Of a stretch of 64,000 nt of DNA, positions 9,918-21,270 are shown in pieces. Location of the stretch: the NCBI GenBank assembly GCA_949987705.1, contig OX465283.1:74967720-75031719 (forward strand). The letters are read 5' to 3'. Within the stretch, counting starts at the first letter, position 1. The number at the start of each line of letters is the position of its first letter. The position numbers and the translations under genes are program-made. Source of the stretch: Thereva unica (lineage: Eukaryota > Arthropoda > Insecta > Diptera > Therevidae). The notes beneath the pieces are model-generated. The model worked only from the letters and a program-made list of their open reading frames with translations. It was not told the origin of the DNA and did no database searches.

Positions 9918-11427
9918 CACTGTTTGTCGTCAAATCTTGGAAGTTAAATTTGACCCACTTCCCGGTTTCGGATAGAGCTGAAATTTTGCATACACGTTTA
10001 GTTTGGATGACAATGCAATCTGGCCATTTTGTAAAAATATCAAGATAGCTGTTCCAAAATGGCGCCCGCTTTTATTTTACTCACACTGTTTGCCGTCAAA
10101 TCTTGGAAGTTAAATTTGACCCACTTCCCGGTTTCGGATAGAGCTGAAATTTTGCATACACGTTTAGTTTGGATAACAATGCAATCTGGCCATTTTGTAA
10201 AAATATCAAGATGGCGGTTCCAAAATGGCGCCCGATTTTTGAAATTGTGCTCCGCGGCCCTTTGAAATGGGTATCAAATGAAAGGATATGACAGGTAGAA
10301 CACAATAAGCTATGTGGCGTCATTCCAAATTCAAAATGGCGGACAACACTTACACTGTTTGTCGTCAAATCTTGGAAGTTAAATTTGACCCACTTCCCGG
10401 TTTCGGATAGAGCTGAAATTTTGCATACACGTTTAGTTTGGATGACAATGCAATCTGGCCATTTTGTAAAAATATCATGATGGCGGTTCCAAAATGGCGC
10501 CCGATTTTTGAAATTGTGCTCCGCGGCCCTCTGACATGGGTATCAAATGAAAGGATTTGACAGGTAGAACACAATAAGCTATGTGGTGTCATTCTAAATT
10601 CAAAATGGCGGCCAACACTTGCACTGTTTGTCGTCAAATCTTGGAAGTTAAATTTGACCCACTTCCCGGTTTCGGATAGAGCTGAAATTTTGCATACACG
10701 TTTAGTTTGGGTGACAATGCAATCTGGCCATTTTGTAAAAATATCAAGATGGCGGTTCCAAAATGGCGCCCGATTTTTGAAATTGTGCTCCGCGGCCCTC
10801 TGACATGGGTATCAAATGAAAGGATATGACAGGTAGAACACAATAAGCTATGTGGCGTCATTCCAAATTCAAAATGGCGGCCAACACTTACACTGTTTGT
10901 CGTCAAATCTTGGAAGTTAAATTTGACCCACTTCCCGGTTTCGGATAGAGCTGAAATTTTGCATACACGTTTAGTTTGGATGACAATGCAATCTGGCCAT
11001 TTTGTAAAAATATCAAGATGGCGGTTCCAAAATGGCGCCCGATTTTTGAAATTGTGCTCCGCGGCCCTCTGACATGGGTATTAAATGAAAGGATATGACA
11101 GGTAGAACACAATAAGCTATGTGGCGTCATTCCAAATTCAAAATGGCGGCCAACACTTACACTGTTTGTCGTCAAATCTTGGAAGTTAAATTTGACCCAC
11201 TTCCCGATTTCGGATAGAGCTGAAATTTTGCATACACGTTTAGTTTGGACGACAATGCAATCTGGCCATTTTGTAAAAATATCAAGATGGCGGATCCAAA
11301 ATGGCGCCCGATTTTTAAAATTGTGCTCCGCGTCCCTCTGACATGGGTATCAAATGAAAGGATATGACAGGTAGAACACAATAAGCTATGTGGCGTCATT
11401 CCAAATTCAAAATGGCGGCCAACACTA
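9918..11427. repeat. 269-bp tandem array
   Basis: Five full units (starting about 10084, 10353, 10622, 10891, 11160) plus a truncated first unit (9918-10083). Units differ by a few bases only. Each holds three ATGGCG-type boxes: AAGATGGCGGT, AAAATGGCGCC and AAAATGGCGGCC, which resemble the YY1/Pho recognition sequence. Also conserved is ATGGGTATCAAATGAAAGG. Open frames of about 90 codons on the minus strand exist in each unit but start with TTG, not ATG. Confidence 0.95.
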
Positions 11428-11980
11428 AATTGCGGAAAGCTTATAATAGACTAAAAACTAGAAAATATAACCGATCAACTTCCAATTTTGCACACACTCG
11501 TAGTTCGGGTGGTTAATGTGTATGAATGATGAGATGAATAGTTGAGTTAAGGGTGAGTTGATAATAAAGAAGCAATACACGTTACAAAAAATCACAAACA
11601 AACACAGAGATGCTGCTGTCAACTAAATTCAACTACTCAAATACTGAACTCATGTCCGTATGCATAATTTCAACTAAACCCAGGTAGCAGAGCCGAGTCG
11701 AGTTCAGTCAACCTTAACCCAACTCGACTCCCGTTTACATGTAGTTAGACTTGGGTTCAACTTGAGTTCAACTCATCATGTATAAGTACTAAATGCAATC
11801 TGACCTTTTTGTAAAAAAATCAAGAAGACGGTTCCGAGATGGCGGCCGTTTTTGCAATTATGTTCCACCGAGCCCACGACATGGGTATCAAATGAATACA
11901 GTAAACTGTGTGACGTAATTTTAAATCTAATAGAATTGCCATCATAAAATGGCGGAATACATAATAAACTAAAAAGTAGA

Positions 11981-12379
11981 AAATAAAATAAATGGTTAAA
12001 AAAATTTTTTAAAAAAAATTCTTTACATTAACTAAAAAATGTACTGAAAAGTAAAAAATAAAAAATATTTTAAAGAAAGCGTGAAATTTCAATTTTAATG
12101 AAAAAGTTAATTAAAAGAATGGCGCATTTTTCATCAAAAAATTTTGTTAGAATTTGAAATTAACAAAGCAAAAAATTGAGGGTTATTGTAAATCTCACGC
12201 GATTTACAGTTATATTTTCAATTTTTGATGAAAAATGCGCCATTCTTTTAATTAACTTTTTCATTAAAATTGAAATTTCACGCTTTCTTTAAAATATTTT
12301 TTATTTTTTACTTTTCAGTACATTTTTTAGTTAATGTAAAGAATTTTTTTTAAAAAATTTTTTTAACCATTTATTTTTT
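11981..12379. repeat. Large inverted repeat (hairpin)
   Basis: The arms, about 150 bp each (for example AATGGCGCATTTTTCATCAA around 12120 and its complement around 12233), are nearly identical and face each other across a loop of under 100 bases. The loop itself holds a short hairpin (GTAAATC...GATTTAC). A transcript would fold into a long double strand. Confidence 0.85.
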
Positions 12380-12510
12380 TCGAGTTTATTTACATTCTAA
12401 TCAAAGTTTAAATACTAATAAATACTATACTAGAAGAATCATAGTATCTGAAAACACAATAAAAAAAAGTTTTTTTTTCAATTTTTATCATTTTTGGGTT
12501 GGACCTCCCC

Positions 12511-12625
12511 TTAATGATTGTCTACGGTATATTTTCCACTTGAGACGCTCGGATCATGTGTCTGGCATACAACATTAGGTCATGACATTTTTCGTCTTCT
12601 TGACTCATGGCACTGGTCATCTATA
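12511..12625 (+). pseudogene. LINE reverse transcriptase, third fragment
   Basis: Directly after the TTAA site the LINE resumes: 'NDCLRYIFHLRRSDHVSG', the conserved 'xxCLRxIFxLxRxDHVS' segment of the C-terminal region, then decays. The element is 3'-truncated or overlain by the next repeat at about 12620. Confidence 0.6.
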
Positions 12626-13560
12626 TAAATATAATTGGAGTGTCTGTCTATGATTTCAAAATATTTTTGTTTTTTTAACTTTGTATGGTTATTTACGTGA
12701 TTTTAAAACGAAATCACGCATTCTTAAAATTTTTGTCTGTCTGTACGAGTATGTCTGTCTGCCTGTTTGTTCGGGCTAATCTCGGAAACGGCTAATCCGA
12801 TTGGGATGGGACCTTCACTGGAAGATTCAGTATTTTGGCGGGCATGTTTTAAGCTATTTATATATACTATATATTAGCTGTACCTGTATGTGTGTATGGA
12901 TGTATGTATGTAGACAAAACTTGAAAATTGATTTTGACCCACTTCCACATAACCGATCAGCCTCAAATTTTGCACACATATACAGTGCACTTCACAATGT
13001 AATCTGACCAATTTGTAAAAAAATCAAGATGGTCGTTTCAAGATGGCGGCCGAGTTTCGCAATTGTGCTCGCCGACCGACCACATGGGTATCAAATGAAT
13101 GGGAATGATAAGCATAATATAATTTTCTATTTGTTGTCATTCCAATTTCAAAATGGCGGCCAACACAAAATGGCGGATTACTTTTTTATTTATATATGGG
13201 TATCAAATGAAAGGATATGACTGGGTGGCGTGATTCCAAATTCAAAATGGCTTCAGAGTGTGAAAATTGGCATTACCAACACAAAATGGCGGACTACCGG
13301 TTTTTACAACGCTTTCGGTATGGATACCAAATGAAAGTGTATGATGAGTATCAGCATGTCACCACAACATAGCGGAAGACATATAATAAACTAAGAGGTA
13401 GAAAACTAAAAATATTGTTAAAAAACTTAAAAATGCGATTTTATTTAAAAATGAACTAAAAAGTAAAAAATTATGTTAAATGGAAACTTTTTATTGCTCC
13501 AGTATATATAATTGCCAGTATATATAATATATGGGGCGCTAGCGAAAAGTTCCAGTAATA
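12626..13560. repeat. Non-coding repeat related to the 269-bp monomer
   Basis: Begins with a GTCTGTCT-rich segment and 'CTCGGAAACGGCTAATCCGAT', a kind of sequence often repeated in insect genomes. From 12916 it contains a diverged copy of the 269-bp unit (GACCCACTTCC..., AAGATGGTCG, AAGATGGCGGCC, ATGGGTATCAAATGAA), followed by further partial units to about 13350. No ORF. The element class is unresolved; a Helitron-like or TIR origin is possible. Confidence 0.45.
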
Positions 13561-13864
13561 ATAGAATAAGAATATAGGTAAAATCACGTTTTTTACATTT
13601 CGAAAGGTAGGTTGTTTCACCAATATGAGATCAGGACATTAGCAGAGATTCACTCAGATAAGGAAAAACAGCTCATTCTATGTTTAACCCCCAACAGCAA
13701 CAACAATAACCGAAGGACTGACGGACAACAAGTAAGTCTCCTCCACCCGCTTCCCGCGCTTCCTGCCAGCCACTCCGGCGCTGCAGCTTTAATCGGTCAG
13801 CTGATAGGAGTCGTCTTGTTTTAGCAGGCATAACACTGCAACAAGATTATTCCCATTAGCTCCG
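13561..13864 (+). other. Probable LINE 5' leader
   Basis: A non-coding stretch directly upstream of the LINE endonuclease ORF. No promoter motif is clear. It may be the 5' UTR of LINE copy 1, since it is GC-richer than the repeat before it. Confidence 0.3.
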
Positions 13865-15150
13865 ATGGATGCATCACCGCGGCCGGCTACAAATGAGGTC
13901 ATGGACCTCTCGCAAAACAGTCCTCAATGTGACAATAATTTTATAATCAATTTTTGTAACATTCGGGGACTGAATATGAACTTCCTGGCCGTTACGTGCG
14001 AATTACTGCTCCGTACCCCTGCTGTTTTCGCACTGAGTGAAACCCAAGTGTTACCAGATCTTGATTTAGATCGATTTCAGGTGACAGGGTATAACTTAGT
14101 GCACAAAGTTTCCGCCCATAGGGGATTAGCCATATATATTAGGAATGACGTGGCGTTTCAGAAGGTGTACAGTAGTACGTCCTCTGATTTTATTCATCTT
14201 TGGATTAAAATAATTATCCATAGCCACGTCATATTTTTCTGTTTTTTATATAGGAGTCCTAATATTAGTAATGAGGCCACCACCTCAGCCTTCGATGCCA
14301 ATGTACATTGGCTAAATTACTCAAATGGCACCAGTGTTCCTGGCAAAGACGCTGAGCTCTTTGCGAGCCTCAACAACTTGCACCAAATTGTTAAATGTCC
14401 CACGAGAGTCCCTGATATTCCAGGTCAAGGAGCCCATCTCCTTGACCTGTTTCTTACTTCTCATCCGACGCGGTACTCCATCAAGGTTAGCTCATCCCTT
14501 GGCAACTCGGACCATAAACTAATTAGCGCTTATTTCCCATATCCATCCTCGACCACAACCACCACAGCTCCTAAAAGAACTGTGTGGCACTATGGGAAAG
14601 CCAACTGGTTGGGTCTTATTCGCTTCTTCCAGGCCACTGACTGGGATTTGCGTTTCCGTAATGCCAATGCGAACTATGCGGCCCTCTGTGTCACCAAAAT
14701 TATTCGAGCGGGTATGCGCTTGTTCATCCCTCACTCTACCAAATCTGTGAAGCCTAGGCCGAACAAATGGTTCAATAGGGAATGTATGAACGCAATCAAA
14801 GCTAAAGAAGCATATAAAGCATACAGACGTTCGCCTAATGAGCCACTTCGTCGTGAGTACATCAAATTGAGAAACTCCTGTAACTCCATCATCAGGAAAG
14901 TCAAATCATCATTTGATGATAGATTGAGAAGTAAGATTCTTAACTCCACTACAGGCAGCAAAAACTTCTGGTACTTGGTAACTGCCATCAAGAAGAATTT
15001 TACTTCCTCCTCAACACCTCCTTTTATTCACAACAAGGAAGTGATAACAGAAAGCAAACCCAAGGCCGACCTATTAGCTTCTCTATTCGCCGCAAATTCT
15101 TCCTTGCCCGATGCTGCTATGTCACCCCCACTCTCGAGAATACCACCCAC
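13865..15150 (+). pseudogene. LINE copy 1: endonuclease and linker
   Basis: An ATG at 13865 opens a long frame. 'NFCNIRGLNMNFLAV' and 'VFALSETQVLPD' are the start of an APE-type endonuclease; 'RGLAIYIRNDV' follows; 'SLGNSDHKLISAYF' gives the terminal SDH box. The middle catalytic segment (with the GDFN box) is deleted between 'TTSAFD' and 'ANVHWLNYSNGTS' (about 14290-14310), so endonuclease activity is lost. The linker 'RTVWHYGKANWLGL' leads toward the RT. The frame ends in a shift near 15150. The clade is probably L2/Kiri- or Jockey-like; not decided. Confidence 0.75.
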
Positions 15151-16424
15151 TCAATGGACGGAGTTCACTTCAGGACTCGCGAGGTGTTTAGGTGTCTCAA
15201 AGAACTCGACGTCAATAAATCCACTGGCCCCGACAAAACCCCCCTTATGGTACTCAAAAAATGTGCCTCACCTTTGGCTAAATCCCTGCGCAAACTTTTT
15301 GCCCTGTCTTACTTCTCCGGAGTCTATCCCGACTCTTGGAAACTAGCTCATGTTCAGCCAATCCCAAAAAAGGTGAAGCCAGCGACCCCTTAAACTACCG
15401 CCCAATAGCAATTACTTCTGTTCTCTCCAAAATCATGGAGACAATAATCAATAAAAAGCTGATGAAATATCTAGAATCCAACCAAATTATACACGACAGG
15501 CAATACGGCTTCAGACCTAAACGGTCTACTGGCGATCTGCTTGTGTGTTTAACCGAGCGTATCAAGCAAAGCATTCACAGCTTTGGCGAGTGTGGTCTGG
15601 TTGCTCTAGATATATCAAAGAGTATGGCACCCAGCTCTGTTGAATAAACTCCAAGCTATTGGTATACACTCTAAGGAACTGGATTAAGAGCTTTCTTTCA
15701 GGCCGTTCAATCAAGGTAGTATTGGACGGCGTCGAATCCAACCCACATATCATTTCGGCCGGAGTTCCCCAGGGGTCAATTCTCTCACCCTCACTTTTTC
15801 TAATCTTTATTAATGATCTGCTCTCAATCCCCTCCAACCCACTTCATTGCTTTGCTGATGACGGTACTCTGAATCTCTCTTACTCCTTCGACAATATAAG
15901 ACAAGCACGTGCCAGACCTTGTCTTTACCACCGTCAACTGATGTCGACTGCGATCAACCGGGATATCGAATCGATTCTTCATTGGGGCGAAATGAACCGC
16001 GTCGAATTCAATGCCACAAAAACGAAGTACTGTCTGATCTCCAACAAAAATTGTACCGACCTTCCTCCTATCTCAGTGGATAAAGAGAATTTAACGGCTG
16101 ACTCAACTCTCAACATCCTAGGGGTAACTTTAACGGAGCATCTGCGATGGAATGATCACATAATTCAAATCGCCAAACAAGCCTCCCAATGCCTTGGATT
16201 TCTCAAGAGATGCAAGTTCCTCCTCCAGCCAGCCGCATTGGCTACAATATACAAATCCTACATTCGGCCGCGCCATGAATACAACTCGTATATCTCGGCA
16301 GGCGCCCCAAAAACCACCTTGGCTTGTCTCGACCAGGTGCAAAATCGTGCCCTCAAACTCATTGGTGATTGCCCCTTTCGCGCCTCCATAGACACCCTAA
16401 GCCACCGTAGGAATGTAGCAGCCC
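15151..16424 (+). pseudogene. LINE copy 1: reverse transcriptase
   Basis: The RT continues in three frames: 'DVNKSTGPDKTPLMVLKK', 'NYRPIAITSVLSKIMETII', 'YGFRPKRSTGDLLVCLTE', then after a deletion near 15620-15660 'AGVPQGSILSPSLFLIFIND' and 'HCFADDGTLNLSYS' (FADD catalytic box). The thumb runs to 'LDTLSHRRNVAA' style residues near 16410. The conserved 'FD' palm aspartate ('ALDISKAFD' in copy 2) is lost in the deletion. It is joined without a tail to copy 2 near 16425. Confidence 0.75.
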
Positions 16425-17950
16425 GTCCAATCCTGAGTGTGAAATCATCGTTGCGGGTGATTTCAATGTTCACAATGTAAACTGGCTGACTTACTCAAAT
16501 GGCACCAGTGCTTCTGCAAGGACGTCGAGCTCTTTATAGACACCAATAACTTGCACCAAATTGTGGAGCATCCCACAAGAGTCCCTGATGTTGCTGATCA
16601 AGGAAAATATCTCCTTGATCTTTTCCTTACTTCTCATCCAGCACGATATACCGTCACCTCTCGGCAATCCGGACCACTGCTTAGTTAGCGCTAGCTTCCC
16701 ATTCAAATTTCCCACCCCTCGCAAACCAGTCAGAAGAACTGTATGGCATTATGGGAAGGCCAATTGGCTGGGGCTTACTAATTTTTTCCAATCTACTGAC
16801 TGGAACCAGTGTTTCCGTAATAAAAACGTCAACTCTGCCGCTATCCGTATCACTAGAATCATACAGGCAGGAATGCATTTGTTCATTTCTCATTCTACTA
16901 AATCTGTGAAGGCTAGGCCCAACAGATGGTTTAATCAGGAGTGTATGAATGCAATCAGAAATAAAAAAGCCGCCTTTCGAGCTTACAAGAGCTTCCCGAG
17001 TGAATCGCTCCGTGCAAAGTATATAAAACTAAGAAATTCCTGTAAAGTCACCATCAGGAATGTCAAAAATTCATTTGACAGTAAGTTGAGAAGTAGACTC
17101 CTTAATGCAACCTCTGGTAGCAAAAACTTCTGGTCCTTGGTAAGTTCCATCAAGAAGAATTTCACCACCTCCACAACTCCTTCATTCATCCACGATGAAA
17201 AGGTGATAACTGACAGAAAATCCAAGGCCGATTTATTAGCATCTCTGTTTGCTTCAAATTCTTCTCTACCCCAAAATGATACGCTACCCCCGGTCCTCGA
17301 GCACAGCGCTCATTTAATGGACAGGGTTTTCTTCAGGACTCGCGAGGTGTACAGGTGCCTCAAGGAGCTCAATGTCAACAAATCCACTGGACCCGATAAT
17401 ATACCCCCTATCGTCTTAAAACAATGCGCTTCACCTTTGGCTAAACCTCTGCGCAAACTTTTTGCCCTATCATACTCTTCCGGAGTTTACCCAGACTCTT
17501 GGAAACTTGCCCATGTGCAGCCAATACCGAAAAAAGGTGACTCCAGCCTCCCCTCCAACTACCGCCCAATAGCAATCACTTCTATCCTCTCCAAAACCAT
17601 GGAGACGATAATTAACAAAAAGCTTATGGGATATCTAGAATCCAACCAACTTATAAACGACAAACAATACGGCTTCCGACAAAAAAGATCCACTGGTGAT
17701 CTTTTAGTTTGCCTTACAGAACACCTCAACCGAAGTTTGCATGGATCTGGTGAATCTAGCTTGGTTGCTTTGGATATCTCCAAGGCTTTTGATAGAGGAT
17801 GGCACTCAGCCTTGTTAGCTAAACTCAAAGCTATTGGAATTGACTCGCTTCTGTATAAGTGGGTTGAGAGTTTCCTTTCCGGCCGTTCAATTAAGGTAGT
17901 TTTGGATGGCGTCAAATCCGCATCCAACCCGATCTCTGCGGGGTAGCCCA
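16425..17950 (+). pseudogene. LINE copy 2: endonuclease end and RT N-terminal half
   Basis: Copy 2 begins inside the endonuclease at 'ECEIIVAGDFNVHNVNWL', the exact segment lost from copy 1. After a frameshift at about 16530, one frame (16561-17946) runs through 'RTVWHYGKANWLGL', 'VNKSTGPDNIPPIVLK', 'NYRPIAITSILSKTMETII', 'YGFRQKRSTGDLLVCLTE' and 'LVALDISKAFDRGWHSALLA', which includes the first RT catalytic aspartate. A one-base loss after 'SNPISAG' (about 17944) breaks the frame just before the 'PQGS'-type box. Confidence 0.75.
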
Positions 17951-18889
17951 AGGGTCAATTTTATCACCGGCCCTATTTCTTATCTTTATAAATGACCTTC
18001 TTTCAATCCCCTCCAATCCACTTCTCAGCTTCGCTGACGACGGTACTCTACGTTACTCGTACAGCTTCGATACAAGACAGACACATGCCAGATCCTGTCT
18101 TGATGATCGTGAACTAATGTTCAACTCTATTAATAACGACATTGAACTTATTCTAGAGTGGGGAAAAAAGAATCGTGTCGAATTCAACCCCTCCAAAACC
18201 AAGTACTGTCTTATTTCAAAGAGAAAGATCAACACCTCAAAATCCTTGACAGTGGATGACGTGGAAATAAAGGCCGAGCCATCCCTACACATCTTAGGCG
18301 TGACATTAGCCAAAGACTTGCGATGGAATGACCATATATTCCAAATCGCCAAACAAGCATCCCAGTGCTTGGGATTTCTTAAGAGGTGCAGGTTCCTCCT
18401 CCAGCCATCGGCCCGTGCTGTTATTTATAAATACATTCGGCCTCTTCTCGAATACAACTCCCTCATTTGGGGCGGCGCTCCAATAACAACCTTAGCATGG
18501 TTAGATAAGGTCCAAAAGGCCCTTAAGTTAATTAATGACGATACCGCTTGCTCCACCATCGACCCCTAAGCCACCGTAGGAATGTAGCAGCGCTGACAAA
18601 ATTTTATCGCTACTATCATAGTGACTGTTCCTCCGAGTTAAACGCTCTTTTGCCTCCACGGCAATCTTATACCCGCAACACTAGATTAGCCCACTCGTCC
18701 CATTCCCTGCACCTGCAACTCCCCCTTTCACGCACTCAACAAGATATGAATTCGTTTGTAAATAGAACAACTCGGCTGTGGAATAATCTCTCGCAGTCAG
18801 TATTTCCGAGCTCCTACAACATCCAAGAGTTCAAACGCAGGGTTCATCATCACCTTCTTCAATACCCCCCGTACCTTTATAATCCTTAA
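17951..18889 (+). pseudogene. LINE copy 2: RT C-terminal half and ORF end
   Basis: Following the frameshift: 'GSILSPALFLIFINDLL' and 'SFADDGTLRYSYSF' (FADD box), 'WNDHIFQIAKQASQCLG', and after another shift near 18550 'HRRNVAALTKFYRYYHSDCS' to the typical C-terminus 'NRTTRLWNNLSQSVFPSSYN', stopping at 18889. Little is missing; only small indels inactivate it. Confidence 0.75.
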
Positions 18890-19018
18890 CCTATTCCCCC
18901 CACCCCCCCACCGTACTAAGCTTACTGCTAGACATTGCACCATGACGTGACAAATGACATGACGGACTAGTAGTACAAAGGGTGACTCCTGAGCTTAGCA
19001 CTACCACATAAAAAAAAG
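18890..19018 (+). other. LINE copy 2: 3' UTR and A-rich tail
   Basis: About 130 bp after the stop, containing 'GACATTGCACCATGACGTGA' and ending CACATAAAAAAAAG. The same tail ends copies 3 (19438) and 4 (38165), so it is the family's 3' end. Confidence 0.65.
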
Positions 19019-19438
19019 CCCTCTCCATACTTTATCGCTATTACCATGGCGACTGTTCCACTGAAATTCAGGACCTCCTGCCTGCACGGCAATACTTTTC
19101 CCGCAACACAAGATTAGCCCGCTCGGCTCACCCCCATACCCTACAGCCCCCCGTTCACGCACAATACGGTTTAGAAGTTCGTTTATGAATAGAACAACTC
19201 GACTGTGGAATAATCTCCCGCAGTCAGTATTTCCGAACTCGTACAACACCTTAGAGTTCAAACGTGAGGTTCAACGTCATTTTCTTCTACACCCTCCAGA
19301 CCCCCTCTAACCTTTGCTATTCTCCTCTATTCTTCAAACCAAGCTTACTACTAGACATTGCACCATGAACTGAACGACATGACGGACTGGTAGTACAAAG
19401 GGTTACACCTAAGCTTGGTTTTTTCATATAAAAAAAAA
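19019..19438 (+). mobile_element. LINE copy 3, 5'-truncated 3' end
   Basis: Starts directly after the tail of copy 2, with sequence matching copy 2 from about 18595 (CCCTCTCCATACTTTATCGC...), and holds decayed 'NRTTRLWNNLPQSVFPNSYN'-type codons, the 3' UTR and CATATAAAAAAAAAAA. It is a head-to-tail arrangement with copy 2. Confidence 0.75.
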
Positions 19439-19545
19439 AATCGGCCGCCATTTTGGAACCGCCATCTTTATTTTTTTTTCAAAATGGTCAGATTGCAGAT
19501 TGAAATCGGGAAGTGGGGTCAAATTTTACTTCCACGGTTTTCTTT
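19439..19545 (-). repeat. Inverted fragment of the 269-bp monomer
   Basis: Reads CGGCCGCCATTTTGGAACCG, then CAAAATGGTCAGATTGCA and AAATCGGGAAGTGGGGTCAA, the reverse complement of the monomer at 9918-11427. It lies immediately after the LINE copy 3 tail. Confidence 0.75.
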
Positions 19546-20280
19546 CATAGTTATAAGTGCAGTAGGGGGGATTGAAAAAAGGAAATTTTTCATGATGCTT
19601 TTGGGGTAAAGCGGAAAAGTTGCCTCTATACATAAGTAACTTCTGTTCAGAATTTCACCACCCTATGATAATGTCTTCTGTTCTGGCAAGGGACGTGATA
19701 TTTAAAAAATTTAGTAAAATCGCCACATTTTTTATTTGTTCGAAAATTTTTTTCAAGTGTCACAGCACTTTGCGGTAGTGTGCAAAAGTTGCATCTATGT
19801 ATGGTTATTACTGTGCGAAATTTGATGCCCCACGGACAATATGTTCTGTTCTGGCAAGGAGCCTGAAATTACCCAAAAATTGACAAAAACACTGTTTTTT
19901 CATTATTTAACTAACATTTATTAAACATACGTAAACCAGAATTGTCAGTTGTCTGATGGCTCCGTGGTGGAGCTAGTGCAGCTAATAATAGCGTAAAAAA
20001 ATAGGTTATTGCCCCTGTTCCAGAATTCCACTTTCACTAAAATTTTACGATTTTATTTTGCAAAACAGAATTTTGAAATTCACATTGCGTTTTCGAAAGT
20101 GAAATGCGATTTCGTAATTGAAAATGAACAATCACTTTACGCAAATTTTGACGTTTTAAAATCGTGTTTAAAAAATAAACGAAATAGAGAGCAGTTGTTT
20201 GTTTGTTTAGAGAAAAGGTGTTTTTTAGATGGAGTAATAATGTAAGTACACACCAATGTACATATGTATAGTCCGGGGAA
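19546..20280. repeat. Diverged two-copy repeat and AT-rich spacer
   Basis: Two related segments of about 170 bp (around 19610-19780 and 19780-19940) share 'AAAAGTTGC[C/A]TCTAT' and 'TGTTCTGGCAAGG'. The rest to 20280 is AT-rich with no supported gene. Confidence 0.5.
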
Positions 20281-21270
20281 AATAGCAAAAAAAACGCACG
20301 AAAGGAGACAAAACTACAAAATGGCTGAAAATTGGCGCAAGAAAGCTGTTCTTGTGACTTTCTGAGAAAACAATTTCGGAATCCAAAAAATTAAAATATG
20401 GCCGCCCGAGATATCGCGTTTTTCCCGAGTTTTTAATGTATCTCGGTTTCTATAGATTATACAACCCCCTGCAAGGGCCCAAGAAATTCTCTACAACTTT
20501 AGTTCTTACAAAAAAGTTGACTCGATTAACCCCTTGAAAGTTTCAAGGTTAAAGTTTTCGAAAATTCCCTTTTGGCCAAAATTTCACTCAAAAACTGATA
20601 TGTTCGATTTTTTTTGAGCAGTCAATATGAAACGTTATTGCCTACAAAAAGTCCTCTGGTAATTTTTTCGAAAACTTAACCCTTTCGAAGTTATTCAAGG
20701 TCAAAGTGTGTAAAAATCACTTTTTGTCCAAAAACCTGATTTTTTTCGAGAATTGTATTTTGTAGGCAATAATGTTTGGTATAAGTAATTGAAAAAAATG
20801 TGTTGACGCTGCCGTCGCCGCCGCTGATATAACGCTGCCTCCCGACTATGGCTATTAACGGTCCGATTTTTTCCCCGTGGGCACTCAGACTATTAAATAT
20901 CCGGTAGCGTTTTTGAATTTCCTTGAAATATCAAGTTTTCTATACCATAAGCTTACTTTGCAAAAGTCATACCCGCAATGCCCCTTTGGAACTTGAAAAC
21001 ACCGAAATTGTTTAATGGCATTAGACTACCGAGTCAAAGCTCTGCATGCAAATTTAGACGAAGCAATTATTTTAACTGAATATGCTCAAGGAGAAAAGGT
21101 GCCACGTGTTCCTTCATCTAATATCCAATGACCTTCCCTTTGACTTGAAGAGATTGCAATTTCTCCTGAAAGGATGCTTCGCCATAATGATAAAAAGTCT
21201 CAAGACCACACAGTTGTCGCGTAGGTTTAGGAGAGACTTGTTTCTCCCACGGTCAGTTTTACGTACATAC
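20281..21270. other. Spacer without recognised gene
   Basis: No coding or RNA gene is supported. Short internal similarities occur (for example 'GTTTCAAGGTTAAAGTTTTCG' and 'GTTATTCAAGGTCAAAGTGTG', 20545 and 20690), hinting at an old repeat. Confidence 0.35.

Larger units (their letters stand above)
9330..12510. mobile_element. TTAA-flanked TIR element, non-autonomous
   Basis: Termini are perfect inverted repeats: GGGGAGGTCCAACCCAAA at 9330 and its complement ending at 12510, flanked by TTAA (9326-9329 and 12511-12514). Removing the 3181-bp element and one TTAA restores the LINE frame (... 'RVKVAF' then 'NDCLRYIFHLRRSDHVSG'), which proves insertion. TTAA target choice is known for piggyBac and Kolobok families; which applies is not decided. 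No transposase is encoded. Inside are a 269-bp tandem array (9918-11427) and a large inverted repeat (about 11981-12379). Confidence 0.85.

Noticed and set aside
10096..11399. Chain of five 90-codon ORFs on the minus strand with overlapping stop and start
   Set aside because: The starts are TTG, not ATG; the frame length simply mirrors the 269-bp repeat, and the units are recent duplicates that share the same open frame.
9918..11427. Possible CRISPR array
   Set aside because: Units are contiguous 269-bp tandem copies with no unique spacers, in an animal genome.
20009..20288. ORFs of about 80 codons on both strands
   Set aside because: Both strands are open by chance in AT-rich sequence, with no motif.
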